In this document: piece after piece, positions 1-7,131 of the stretch
How positions within the stretch are numbered: the first letter of the stretch is position 1
Layout of the letters: each line of letters begins with the position of its first letter
Assembly: GCA_964345835.1 (NCBI GenBank)
Contig: CAYFSL010000001.1
Span: 1 to 64,000 of the forward strand
From: JAAYEL01 sp964345835
GTDB lineage: Bacteria; Bacillota; Clostridia; Tissierellales; Peptoniphilaceae
DNA: 64,000 bases
Direction of reading: 5' to 3'
Translations under genes and position numbers: made by a program
Notes under the pieces: model-generated
The model's input: the letters and a program-made list of their open reading frames with translations, nothing else
What the model was told of the DNA's origin: nothing
Databases searched by the model: none

Positions 1-2
1 AT

Positions 3-65
3 AATTGCATTGATCCAACATTAATTTTAGCCCAAAAGGCTGTTGATCTTGCTAAGAAAGGATAG
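3..65 (+). CDS. 3' end of an unidentified upstream gene (partial)
   Basis: The frame beginning at base 3 is open and ends in TAG at 63-65, encoding a C-terminal tail that finishes AVDLAKKG. It stops 3 bp before the asnB start, so the two are almost certainly co-transcribed. Only 20 residues are visible and I do not recognise the family. Confidence 0.6.
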   Translation, partial: NCIDPTLILAQKAVDLAKKG

Positions 66-68
66 GGT

Positions 69-1895
69 ATGGCTGGTTTTGTAGGTTATTTAAATACAAG
101 TAATGAGGAAGGTCTTTTAGATTCAATGCTTGATTTGATTAAGCATAGGGGACCAGATTATAGGCTAAAATATGAAGATAGTAAATTTTGTCTAGGCTAT
201 AATGGTCTAGACCTATCTTATGAGTTTGATAAAAAGGAAATGTATGAAGATGAGGACCTACTTGTTCTCCTTAATGGATATATAACAGATGTCGACTACT
301 TGGCTGAAAAGTATAAGGTAGCTTGTAAAAAAGAAGATTTTGAAAGTCCTGCTCAGATGTTAGCTGACCTATACAAGGTAGGATATAGGGACCTGGCTAA
401 TATATTGAAGGGAGGATATGTAATCATCTTCTATGAAAAAAAGACTTCAAATATTAAGATTATTAGGGATAGGTTTGCAACCCAACCTATTTATTACTAC
501 CAGACAGATAAGGGGCTAATTATTGTTTCTGAGACAAAGGCCCTACTTAAACACCCTGATTTCAAGAAAGAACTTAATGAAAATGCCTTAGTTCCATTCT
601 TGATTTTCCAATCGCCTACATTAAAGGAAACGTTTTTTAAAGGCGTATACTCTTTTCCTCCAGCAGTCGTAATAGATTACATAGACGGAGAAATGAAGGT
701 TGAAGGATATTGGGATGTTGTCTTTGAAGAGGAAGATATAAGTCTAGATGAGGCTGTAAAAAAGATTGACCATCTCGTTGGATTATCTATAGAAAAAAAG
801 TCAAAGTATTTCAAGGATAGGTCTATGATTGGACAATCTTTGTCAGGTGGTGTTGATAGTTCATATTTGGCAGCTAGATTTAGACCAAAAAAGACATTTA
901 CTGTTGGCTATAATGACAAGGAATTTTCTGAAATAGATAATGCAAAAGACCTTTCAAAGATAATTGGAGCAGACCATATTGCAGAAGTTATCGGATCAGA
1001 AAAATCTTTTAACAAGGTTAATGAGATAGCCTATATGTGTGACATGCCATTTGCAAATCTTTCCGCAATTCCAATGTATTTTCTTTCAGATAGGATAAAG
1101 GACTACACTCATGCCGTCTTATCAGGAGAAGGTGCTGATGAGTTCTTTGGAGGGTATTATGAATACACAGACCCTAAGTATATGAACCTTTATAAGAAGC
1201 TTCCTAAAGCAATTAGGAGGTCTATAGGAGGGAAAATGCTTAAGAATGATAAGGATTTCAAAGGGAAGAACTTTTTGATAAAGGGACTCCCAACAGAAGA
1301 TTGGTATATTGGACAGGCTAAAATTTTTCATGAAAATGAGGCTTTTTCTATTGTAAAGGATGAGTATAAAAAGGCTCCTAAGGTGAAGGAACTACTTGAA
1401 CCATACTTTGACAAGGTAAAAGATAAGACTGATATTCAAAAGAAACAATATTTAGATTTCCATGTATGGATGGTTAATGATATAGCTTTAAAGGCAGACA
1501 GGATGAATATCGGTCACTCTGTTCAACTGGTTACGCCATTATTGGATGAAGACCTATTGGACTTTGCAAGGACCTTACCTGACAATTTAAAAATTCAAGG
1601 AGATAAGGTTAAAATAGCTTTTAGAGAGGCAGCACTTAAGCACCTACCTGAAGATTGGGCAAAAAGGAAGAAGAAGGGCTATGTTGTACCAGTGAGAAAT
1701 TGGCTGAAAGAAGAAAAGTACAGTAAGGTTATAACTGAAAAATTAACTGGTGACCTGGCAAAAAAATTCTTTGACGTGGATATGCTTCAGGATTTAATTG
1801 AACAAAATCTTTCTGGAAAAAGACCACAGCATAGGAAACTTTGGACTATATATATGTTCTTAACCTGGTATGAAGAATATTTTATAAAGAGATAA
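69..1895 (+). CDS. asnB: Asparagine synthetase B-type protein, glutaminase domain degenerate
   Basis: The 608-residue protein has the two-domain layout of glutamine-hydrolysing asparagine synthetases. The C-terminal synthetase domain is intact: PP-loop SLSGGVDSS near residue 260 and the LSGEGADEFFGGY motif near 350, which bind ATP and aspartate to form beta-aspartyl-AMP. The N-terminal Ntn glutaminase domain is altered: the protein starts M-A-G-F, so the Cys2 nucleophile is Ala; the Arg-containing RLSI loop reads LGYNGLDL; the Asp of the later LDG motif reads LKGG (113-116). The NG pair (69-70) remains. I infer ammonia-dependent asparagine synthesis, or another amidation. AAAGGA precedes the ATG, and the gene follows its upstream neighbour by 3 bp. 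Confidence 0.85.
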   Translation: MAGFVGYLNTSNEEGLLDSMLDLIKHRGPDYRLKYEDSKFCLGYNGLDLSYEFDKKEMYEDEDLLVLLNGYITDVDYLAEKYKVACKKEDFESPAQMLADLYKVGYRDLANILKGGYVIIFYEKKTSNIKIIRDRFATQPIYYYQTDKGLIIVSETKALLKHPDFKKELNENALVPFLIFQSPTLKETFFKGVYSFPPAVVIDYIDGEMKVEGYWDVVFEEEDISLDEAVKKIDHLVGLSIEKKSKYFKDRSMIGQSLSGGVDSSYLAARFRPKKTFTVGYNDKEFSEIDNAKDLSKIIGADHIAEVIGSEKSFNKVNEIAYMCDMPFANLSAIPMYFLSDRIKDYTHAVLSGEGADEFFGGYYEYTDPKYMNLYKKLPKAIRRSIGGKMLKNDKDFKGKNFLIKGLPTEDWYIGQAKIFHENEAFSIVKDEYKKAPKVKELLEPYFDKVKDKTDIQKKQYLDFHVWMVNDIALKADRMNIGHSVQLVTPLLDEDLLDFARTLPDNLKIQGDKVKIAFREAALKHLPEDWAKRKKKGYVVPVRNWLKEEKYSKVITEKLTGDLAKKFFDVDMLQDLIEQNLSGKRPQHRKLWTIYMFLTWYEEYFIKR

Positions 1896-1940
1896 TCGTT
1901 GAATCTTTAATTTATAATTTATTTAACTAATTTAAAATAA

Positions 1941-1980
1941 AAAGGAAGGGGTTTTTCATTTTTATCCCCTTTCTTTTTTA
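1941..1980 (+). terminator. Intrinsic terminator after asnB
   Basis: An 11-bp A/G-rich stem (AAAGGAAGGGG paired with CCCCTTTCTTT, one G-U) encloses a short T-rich loop and runs into a T tract. It closes the asnB transcript. Confidence 0.85.
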
Positions 1981-2033
1981 TATCAAACAAGAATTTATTG
2001 TATAATATATAAAACAATATATGGAGGATTATC

Positions 2034-3038
2034 GTGAAGAAGTATTTTATAAAGGTGTTGAATGGAATGGCTTTAGGGCTGTTTTCTTCTTTATTAATTG
2101 GACTTATTCTTAAACAAGTAGGGCTTTTGATCCATTGGGACTTGTTAGTTACATTCGGATCTATGGCTCAAAAGTTAATGGCCCCTGCAATAGGTGCAGG
2201 TGTTGCTTTTGCCCTAGATGCTCCGGGACTGGTAGTTTTTTCTTCAATGATAGCAGGTGCAATTGGAGGAGGGGCGGTAAGTAATGTTGATGGACATACA
2301 ATAATAAGTATAGGGGAGCCTGTAGGAGCTTTTGTTTCAGCCTTAGTAGGAGCTGAAATTGGTAGGAGGCTGGCAGGAAAGACCAAGGTCGATATAATTC
2401 TACTTCCAGCGACTGTTATAATAACAGGCGGACTAGCAGGCTATTACCTAAGTCCATATATCGCCGATATGATGAATGCTATCGGTGAACTGATTAACTT
2501 TGCAACCAAACAACAACCCTTTGTAATGGGAATTATCGTATCTGCTCTTATGGGTATTATTCTAACCCTTCCTATTAGTTCTGCTGCCATAGGAATAAGC
2601 TTGGGACTAAATGGCCTTGCTGCAGGAGCTGCTGTAGTTGGAGGGGCTAGTCACATGATAGGATTTGCTGTTGCTTCATATAAGGATAATGGCTTTGGTG
2701 GTTTGATATCTCAGGGGATAGGAACATCTATGCTTCAGATTTCCAATATCATAAAGAAGCCTATAATCATGCTACCTGCTGTAGTATCATCTGTTATTTT
2801 AGGACCGATATCTACTATGGTTTTTAAGATGGAGGCAGAAAAGGCTGGATCTGGAATGGGTACTAGTGGACTGGTTGGACAATTTTCAACTTATTCTGTT
2901 ATGGGTGAAAAGGCAGTCTTGCCAATTATCATAATGCATTTCATTTTACCAGCTCTAATATCTTATTTAACAGCAAGCTTGATGAGGAAAAAGGGTTGGC
3001 TGAAAGCTGGAGATATGAAGCTTTCAACTGATAAATAA
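2034..3038 (+). CDS. PTS EIIC-like membrane protein (PTS_EIIC_2 type)
   Basis: The 334-residue protein is almost entirely hydrophobic with about 8-10 predicted membrane segments and many Gly-rich stretches (AGAIGGGAVSN, GGASHMIGF). It resembles the PTS_EIIC_2 family, sugar-permease-like IIC proteins often found without IIA/IIB partners. No other PTS component is adjacent, so substrate and phosphorylation dependence cannot be read from context. It starts with GTG, 6 bp after a GGAGG ribosome site at 2023-2027, and has a TATAAT box at 2001-2006, so it is probably monocistronic. Confidence 0.75.
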   Translation: MKKYFIKVLNGMALGLFSSLLIGLILKQVGLLIHWDLLVTFGSMAQKLMAPAIGAGVAFALDAPGLVVFSSMIAGAIGGGAVSNVDGHTIISIGEPVGAFVSALVGAEIGRRLAGKTKVDIILLPATVIITGGLAGYYLSPYIADMMNAIGELINFATKQQPFVMGIIVSALMGIILTLPISSAAIGISLGLNGLAAGAAVVGGASHMIGFAVASYKDNGFGGLISQGIGTSMLQISNIIKKPIIMLPAVVSSVILGPISTMVFKMEAEKAGSGMGTSGLVGQFSTYSVMGEKAVLPIIIMHFILPALISYLTASLMRKKGWLKAGDMKLSTDK

Positions 3039-3053
3039 TTTACTAAAGTAATT

Positions 3054-3082
3054 TTGATAAGAAATTATATAAGTGATAAAAT
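3054..3082 (+). promoter_or_regulatory. Sigma-A promoter for the NusG-II/Gx operon
   Basis: TTGATA at 3054-3059 and TAAAAT at 3077-3082 are separated by 17 bp, with a TG dinucleotide just before the -10 box. It lies 19 bp upstream of the likely start codon at 3102. Confidence 0.6.
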
Positions 3083-3101
3083 AAGGCTTTAAGAGGTTTT
3101 G

Positions 3102-3497
3102 ATGAAACTTACAAAAGGAGATAAGATATTAATAGTATTTCTTTCTATTTTTAGTGTGATTTTAGCTATTATGATATCTTCAGTTGCCAGCAAGGCTTCT
3201 GGGAAATATATTAGTATAAAAGTTGATGGAAATGAAATAAAAAAAATTCAATTTTCAAAAGATATGGTTGGTAAGACCTATGAAATAAAGACGGAGTTTG
3301 GAAGGAACGTGATTGAAATAGGAGATGAATCCGTAAGGGTAATCGAGGCAGATTGCCCAGACAAACTTGACGTCAAACAAGGAGAGATTACCAAGCCGGG
3401 ACAGGTTATCGTATGTTTACCTAATAGACTCTTAATCGAGTATAAGGCGGGAAACTATGATAATGAAGAAAAAGAGATTGATAATATAAACTATTAA
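3102..3497 (+). CDS. NusG domain II protein, single-pass membrane (EetA-like)
   Basis: About 131 residues: one N-terminal membrane segment (roughly residues 8-28) followed by a small beta-rich extracytoplasmic domain with the pattern of NusG_II (PF07009) proteins, including a DCPD motif near residue 87. I chose ATG at 3102, not the TTG one codon earlier, because AAGAGG at 3091-3096 is better spaced for it. NusG_II proteins followed by a Gx/Hpre_diP_synt_I membrane protein recall the EetA/EetB pair of flavin-based extracellular electron transfer. No ndh2 or fmn genes are nearby, so that role is inference. Confidence 0.7.
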   Translation: MKLTKGDKILIVFLSIFSVILAIMISSVASKASGKYISIKVDGNEIKKIQFSKDMVGKTYEIKTEFGRNVIEIGDESVRVIEADCPDKLDVKQGEITKPGQVIVCLPNRLLIEYKAGNYDNEEKEIDNINY

Positions 3498-3512
3498 AAT
3501 AATTTTATTTAT

Positions 3513-4013
3513 ATGAAGGATTTAAGAGAACAGATTTTTACAGCCCTTCTGGTTGCTATTGCTCTAGCGGTATCCCTTATCGAAAGCATGATACCGCTTC
3601 CGATAGCTGTTCCAGGCGCTAAATTGGGCTTATCTAATATGATTATATTGGTAGCCCTGATTGTTTTTGGATTTAAGAGAGGCTTTCAAGTAGCCCTTTT
3701 AAAATCCGTATTACTTATGCTTATAACTGGATTTGGACCCAGCTTTATATATAGTTTTGCAGGTGCACTTCTTTCGACCTGCATGATGGGACTTGCTTTA
3801 AGATATGCTAACAAGGTTTTTTCTATTGTCGGAGTGAGTATAATTGGTGCAGTATTTCACAATTTAGCTCAGGTAACAGTAGCAAGTTATATTCTTGGTA
3901 GCATAATGGTTTTTACTTACTTTCCCTTCCTTACATTTGTAGCAATAGTAACTGGATACTTTGTAGGTTTGGGGGCATTTAATGTATCTTCACATTTGAA
4001 AAAGATACTATAA
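3513..4013 (+). CDS. Gx transporter family / Hpre_diP_synt_I membrane protein (EetB-like)
   Basis: The 166-residue protein has 5-6 membrane segments and the family hallmark IPLPIAVPGAKLGLSNMI near residues 26-44. The family (PF07456) is often annotated as heptaprenyl diphosphate synthase component I, but its architecture is that of an S-component-like transporter. The gene follows the NusG-II gene by 15 bp and precedes radC by 13 bp. No clear Shine-Dalgarno is visible before the ATG, so translation may be coupled. Confidence 0.75.
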   Translation: MKDLREQIFTALLVAIALAVSLIESMIPLPIAVPGAKLGLSNMIILVALIVFGFKRGFQVALLKSVLLMLITGFGPSFIYSFAGALLSTCMMGLALRYANKVFSIVGVSIIGAVFHNLAQVTVASYILGSIMVFTYFPFLTFVAIVTGYFVGLGAFNVSSHLKKIL

Positions 4014-4026
4014 ATAAGGAGACTTA

Positions 4027-4716
4027 ATGGTAGAACGAAGCAAGAAAATGATGGATATTGTAGAAGAAGATAGGCCAATGGAGAAGTTGATTAGGCTTGG
4101 GATTAATGAGCTTAATAATGATGAACTCTTGGCTATATTGATAGGAAGTGGTACTAGGGAGTTTAGTGCTCTTGATTTGGCTAGGGAGATTTTAGAGGAT
4201 ATCTTCCCTGGAAAAGCCCTTCTTTATTCCCTCGTGGATGAGCTTATGGAAATAAAGGGGATTGGAAAGGCTAAAGCAACCAGGATTCTAGCAGGTCTAG
4301 AGCTTGGGAGGAGGCTAGGGATGAAAGATAGGATGGATGAAATTTCCTACAATAGCCCCGATACTGTTGCACAATACTTTTACGAGCATTATAAGCACTC
4401 TTCTACTGAAGAATTTGTAATATTAATTTTAGATTCAAAGAATAAGCTTATAGCTATTGATACAATTTCTGTGGGAACTATTAATTACACCATAGTTCAC
4501 CCTAGAGAGGTATTTAAAAATGCTATAAAGAAATCGGCGAATTCTATTATTCTGGTCCATAACCACCCGAGTGGTGACCCTAATCCGAGTTCCGAGGATA
4601 TAAGGGTTACTAAGAGACTTGTAGAGGTCGGGAATTTGCTAGGGATAAATGTTTTGGACCATATTGTTGTTGGAGCGAATAAGCATGTTAGCTTTAAGGA
4701 AAAGAATTTGATTTGA
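4027..4716 (+). CDS. radC: RadC family JAB/MPN protein
   Basis: 229 residues. A helix-hairpin-helix segment (GIGKAKATRIL, about residues 78-88) is followed by a JAMM/MPN+ domain with the zinc motif HNHPSGDPNPSSED near residues 179-192. The biochemical role of RadC is unsettled despite its DNA-repair name. AAGGAG precedes the start, and mreB begins 7 bp downstream. radC directly upstream of mreBCD is a common arrangement in low-GC Gram-positives. Confidence 0.93.
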   Translation: MVERSKKMMDIVEEDRPMEKLIRLGINELNNDELLAILIGSGTREFSALDLAREILEDIFPGKALLYSLVDELMEIKGIGKAKATRILAGLELGRRLGMKDRMDEISYNSPDTVAQYFYEHYKHSSTEEFVILILDSKNKLIAIDTISVGTINYTIVHPREVFKNAIKKSANSIILVHNHPSGDPNPSSEDIRVTKRLVEVGNLLGINVLDHIVVGANKHVSFKEKNLI

Positions 4717-4723
4717 GGATAAA

Positions 4724-5761
4724 ATGGGATACTTTAGAATTTTTGCCAAAGATTTGTCTATCGACTTGGGGACAGCCAATGTTTTAGTCCATGTGGCAGA
4801 CAGAGGAATAGTGCTAAATGAGCCTGCCGTAGTTGCACTCGATAATATAACAGGAGAGGTTATTGCCTTTGGTAGGGAGGCGTTTAATATGATTGGGAAG
4901 ACTCCTGAAAACATTTCAGTTATTAAACCTCTGGAAGACGGTGTTGTTTCAGATTTTGATATCACAAAAACCCTACTTGAACATTGCATAAAAAAGGCTA
5001 TGCCAGGAGTCTCTCTTGTTCAACCAAATGTGAATATAACAGCTCCCGCAGGAGTTTCGGAAGTTGAACTTAGAGCCATTGAAGATGCTTGTATATATTC
5101 TAATGTTAGGGGAGTCTATATTGTTGAGGGAGCCCTTGCTGCTGCAATTGGATTAGGGCTTGACCTAGATAAACCAGATGGATATATGATTGTGGATATG
5201 GGGGCTGGTAATATAGAAATTGCCATATTATCCTTAAATGGTATAGTGGCCTCAGAAACTATTAAAGCCGGAGGAGACTTTCTTAACCAGAGAATAATTG
5301 ATTATATCTATGATAAATACGCAGTAAATATAGGCTTTTTAACAGCTGAGTACTTGAAAAATGAGGGAGTAAACCTAAAATTAGATCTAGACTCATCATA
5401 TGAATCAGATGTAAAAGAAAAGAGCCTTCCTGTTAGTGGAAGGGACATACTTTCAGGAATGCCAAAGACCGTAAATGTATTTTCATCAGATCTTAATAAT
5501 GCTATTAGACAAGAAATCTCTACTATAGTTGATAAAATTCAATATATATTAGAAAAAAATCCGCCAGAATTATCCAGTGACATTATTAATAATGGGATAA
5601 TCTTAACAGGGGGACTTTCTCTGATGGATGGACTTGTAGAAATGATTGAAGAAACTCTCAATATTAAGGTAGTTAGGTCAGAAAGTCCATTTGAAGATAC
5701 AGCAAGAGGGGCTGGAATAATGATGGCCAACTTAGATAAGTTTAGAAGTAGTAGGAAATAA
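4724..5761 (+). CDS. mreB: MreB-like actin homologue with altered ATPase motifs
   Basis: 345 residues, the normal MreB length, with the phosphate-1 motif SIDLGTANVLV (12-22), KPLEDGVVSDFD (68-79) and GRDILSGMPKT near residue 240. MreB forms membrane-bound filaments guiding lateral wall synthesis. Two signatures diverge: the EEP motif reads EGA (135-137), replacing the second Glu by Gly136, and the phosphate-2 motif reads DMGAGNIE (158-165) instead of DIGGGTTE. In Caulobacter MreB these positions correspond, as I recall, to E140 and T167, which orient the attacking water. Polymerisation may persist with poor hydrolysis. The C-terminal LTGG motif is present. First of the mreBCD-PBP2 run. Confidence 0.9.
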   Translation: MGYFRIFAKDLSIDLGTANVLVHVADRGIVLNEPAVVALDNITGEVIAFGREAFNMIGKTPENISVIKPLEDGVVSDFDITKTLLEHCIKKAMPGVSLVQPNVNITAPAGVSEVELRAIEDACIYSNVRGVYIVEGALAAAIGLGLDLDKPDGYMIVDMGAGNIEIAILSLNGIVASETIKAGGDFLNQRIIDYIYDKYAVNIGFLTAEYLKNEGVNLKLDLDSSYESDVKEKSLPVSGRDILSGMPKTVNVFSSDLNNAIRQEISTIVDKIQYILEKNPPELSSDIINNGIILTGGLSLMDGLVEMIEETLNIKVVRSESPFEDTARGAGIMMANLDKFRSSRK

Positions 5762-5762
5762 G

Positions 5763-6605
5763 ATGTTATATTATAGAAAAAAAGAGAGCAATAAAAAACA
5801 TTATATTAAGCTTATAATTTTGATAGCACTAATTGTGTTTTCTTCCCTTGTACCAAAATCTACAATATTATCATCAAATATATTATTTACAGTGGTTAAG
5901 CCAATTAATAACCTAGCTTCTTCTGTAAGTAATGGTTTAAGGGGGCTTGTAGATAACCTAGTTGGAACTAAGCCTAATAGGGAAATGGTCAACAAATTGA
6001 AAGAGGAAAACACAAGGCTAAAAGAGGATATCAATAAACTTCAAACAGTTGTAAATGGTCAAGAAATCCTAAAAGAAGAATATGAGCTTATGAAAAATGA
6101 CAAGCTCATAAAGGCTAAGGTAATTGCCCTTGATGGCTCAAATACTTTTAATAACTTTATTATTAATAAAGGGGCAGATGCTAAATTAAAGAAAAATGAC
6201 ATTGTCGTGGCTGCTTTTACAGATAAGAATATAAGCGGCCCCAATGCCTTAGTTGGGAAGATTGACGAAGTTTATAAGAATACCAGCAGGGTTGTAAGTA
6301 TCAAAGACGATAAATTCAACCTTACATTTATGCACAAAAACACTTCAGACCTCGGAGTTATTAATTCTAGGACAGGTGGGCTTTTTGAAGGATATATGCT
6401 CGATAAATCAACGAAAATAACTAAAAAAGACCTAGTACTTACATCTGGTATCGGCGGAGTCTACAAAAAAGGTATCCTGATTGGAGAGGTTGAAGAAGTA
6501 AGGGAATCGGATGATGAGCTAAGCAAGTTGGTGAAGATAAAAAGTCCTATAAATTTTATGAAAATATATAATGTTTTCATAATTAGAAATACGATAGGGG
6601 ATTAA
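5763..6605 (+). CDS. mreC: Rod shape-determining protein MreC
   Basis: 280 residues: a basic cytoplasmic tip, one membrane segment (about 17-35), a coiled coil (about 72-108, REMVNKLKEENTRLKEDINKL) and the two-lobed extracytoplasmic beta domain typical of MreC (VIALDGSNTFNNFIINKG, LVLTSGIGGVYKKGILIGEV). MreC scaffolds MreB, MreD and PBP2 at the membrane. It begins 1 bp after the mreB stop. Confidence 0.92.
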   Translation: MLYYRKKESNKKHYIKLIILIALIVFSSLVPKSTILSSNILFTVVKPINNLASSVSNGLRGLVDNLVGTKPNREMVNKLKEENTRLKEDINKLQTVVNGQEILKEEYELMKNDKLIKAKVIALDGSNTFNNFIINKGADAKLKKNDIVVAAFTDKNISGPNALVGKIDEVYKNTSRVVSIKDDKFNLTFMHKNTSDLGVINSRTGGLFEGYMLDKSTKITKKDLVLTSGIGGVYKKGILIGEVEEVRESDDELSKLVKIKSPINFMKIYNVFIIRNTIGD

Positions 6606-6621
6606 GGAAGGCAGGCTATAA

Positions 6622-7116
6622 ATGGTTAAAATGATAATAATCTTTATAATGAATATAGTATTAGATACTTCTGTAATGCCTGTTTTTGAAGTATTTGGCG
6701 TATCACCCGGCTTAAGCATCCCCATAATAGTCTATTTATCCTTAAGGGCGAAAAATGACAAAATAACTTACTATGGTATTTTTCTTGGACTTTTTCTGGA
6801 TATCTACTTTTCTAATTACTTAGGGATAAGGGCTTTGGCTTTTTATTTAATAAGTTATTTTGTATTAAAGAAGAAAAAGGTAGATTTTGCTTCAATCAGG
6901 ACCGGATTGATTGCAACCTCCCTAGCTGTACTTTTTAATGACTTATACATGCTTATAGTTGGAATTATTGATGGGAGCAAGTCAATAGGGGGCAATTTCT
7001 TTATTGATTTTACCTATGGACTTGTATATAAACTGTTTACGTCAGTAGCTTGCTATATGCTTGTATATCTAATATTTGATAAGCTTGTTTTTAAGAGAAG
7101 AGAAAAGTTTTATTAA
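6622..7116 (+). CDS. mreD: Rod shape-determining protein MreD
   Basis: 164 residues with about five membrane segments. The call rests on size, hydrophobic pattern, the segment YYGIFLGLFLDIYFSNYLGIRA typical in position and composition of MreD, and location between mreC and a PBP2 gene. MreD is an integral-membrane partner of MreC and PBP2 in the elongasome. Confidence 0.88.
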   Translation: MVKMIIIFIMNIVLDTSVMPVFEVFGVSPGLSIPIIVYLSLRAKNDKITYYGIFLGLFLDIYFSNYLGIRALAFYLISYFVLKKKKVDFASIRTGLIATSLAVLFNDLYMLIVGIIDGSKSIGGNFFIDFTYGLVYKLFTSVACYMLVYLIFDKLVFKRREKFY

Positions 7117-7131
7117 TAGGAAGGGGATTCT

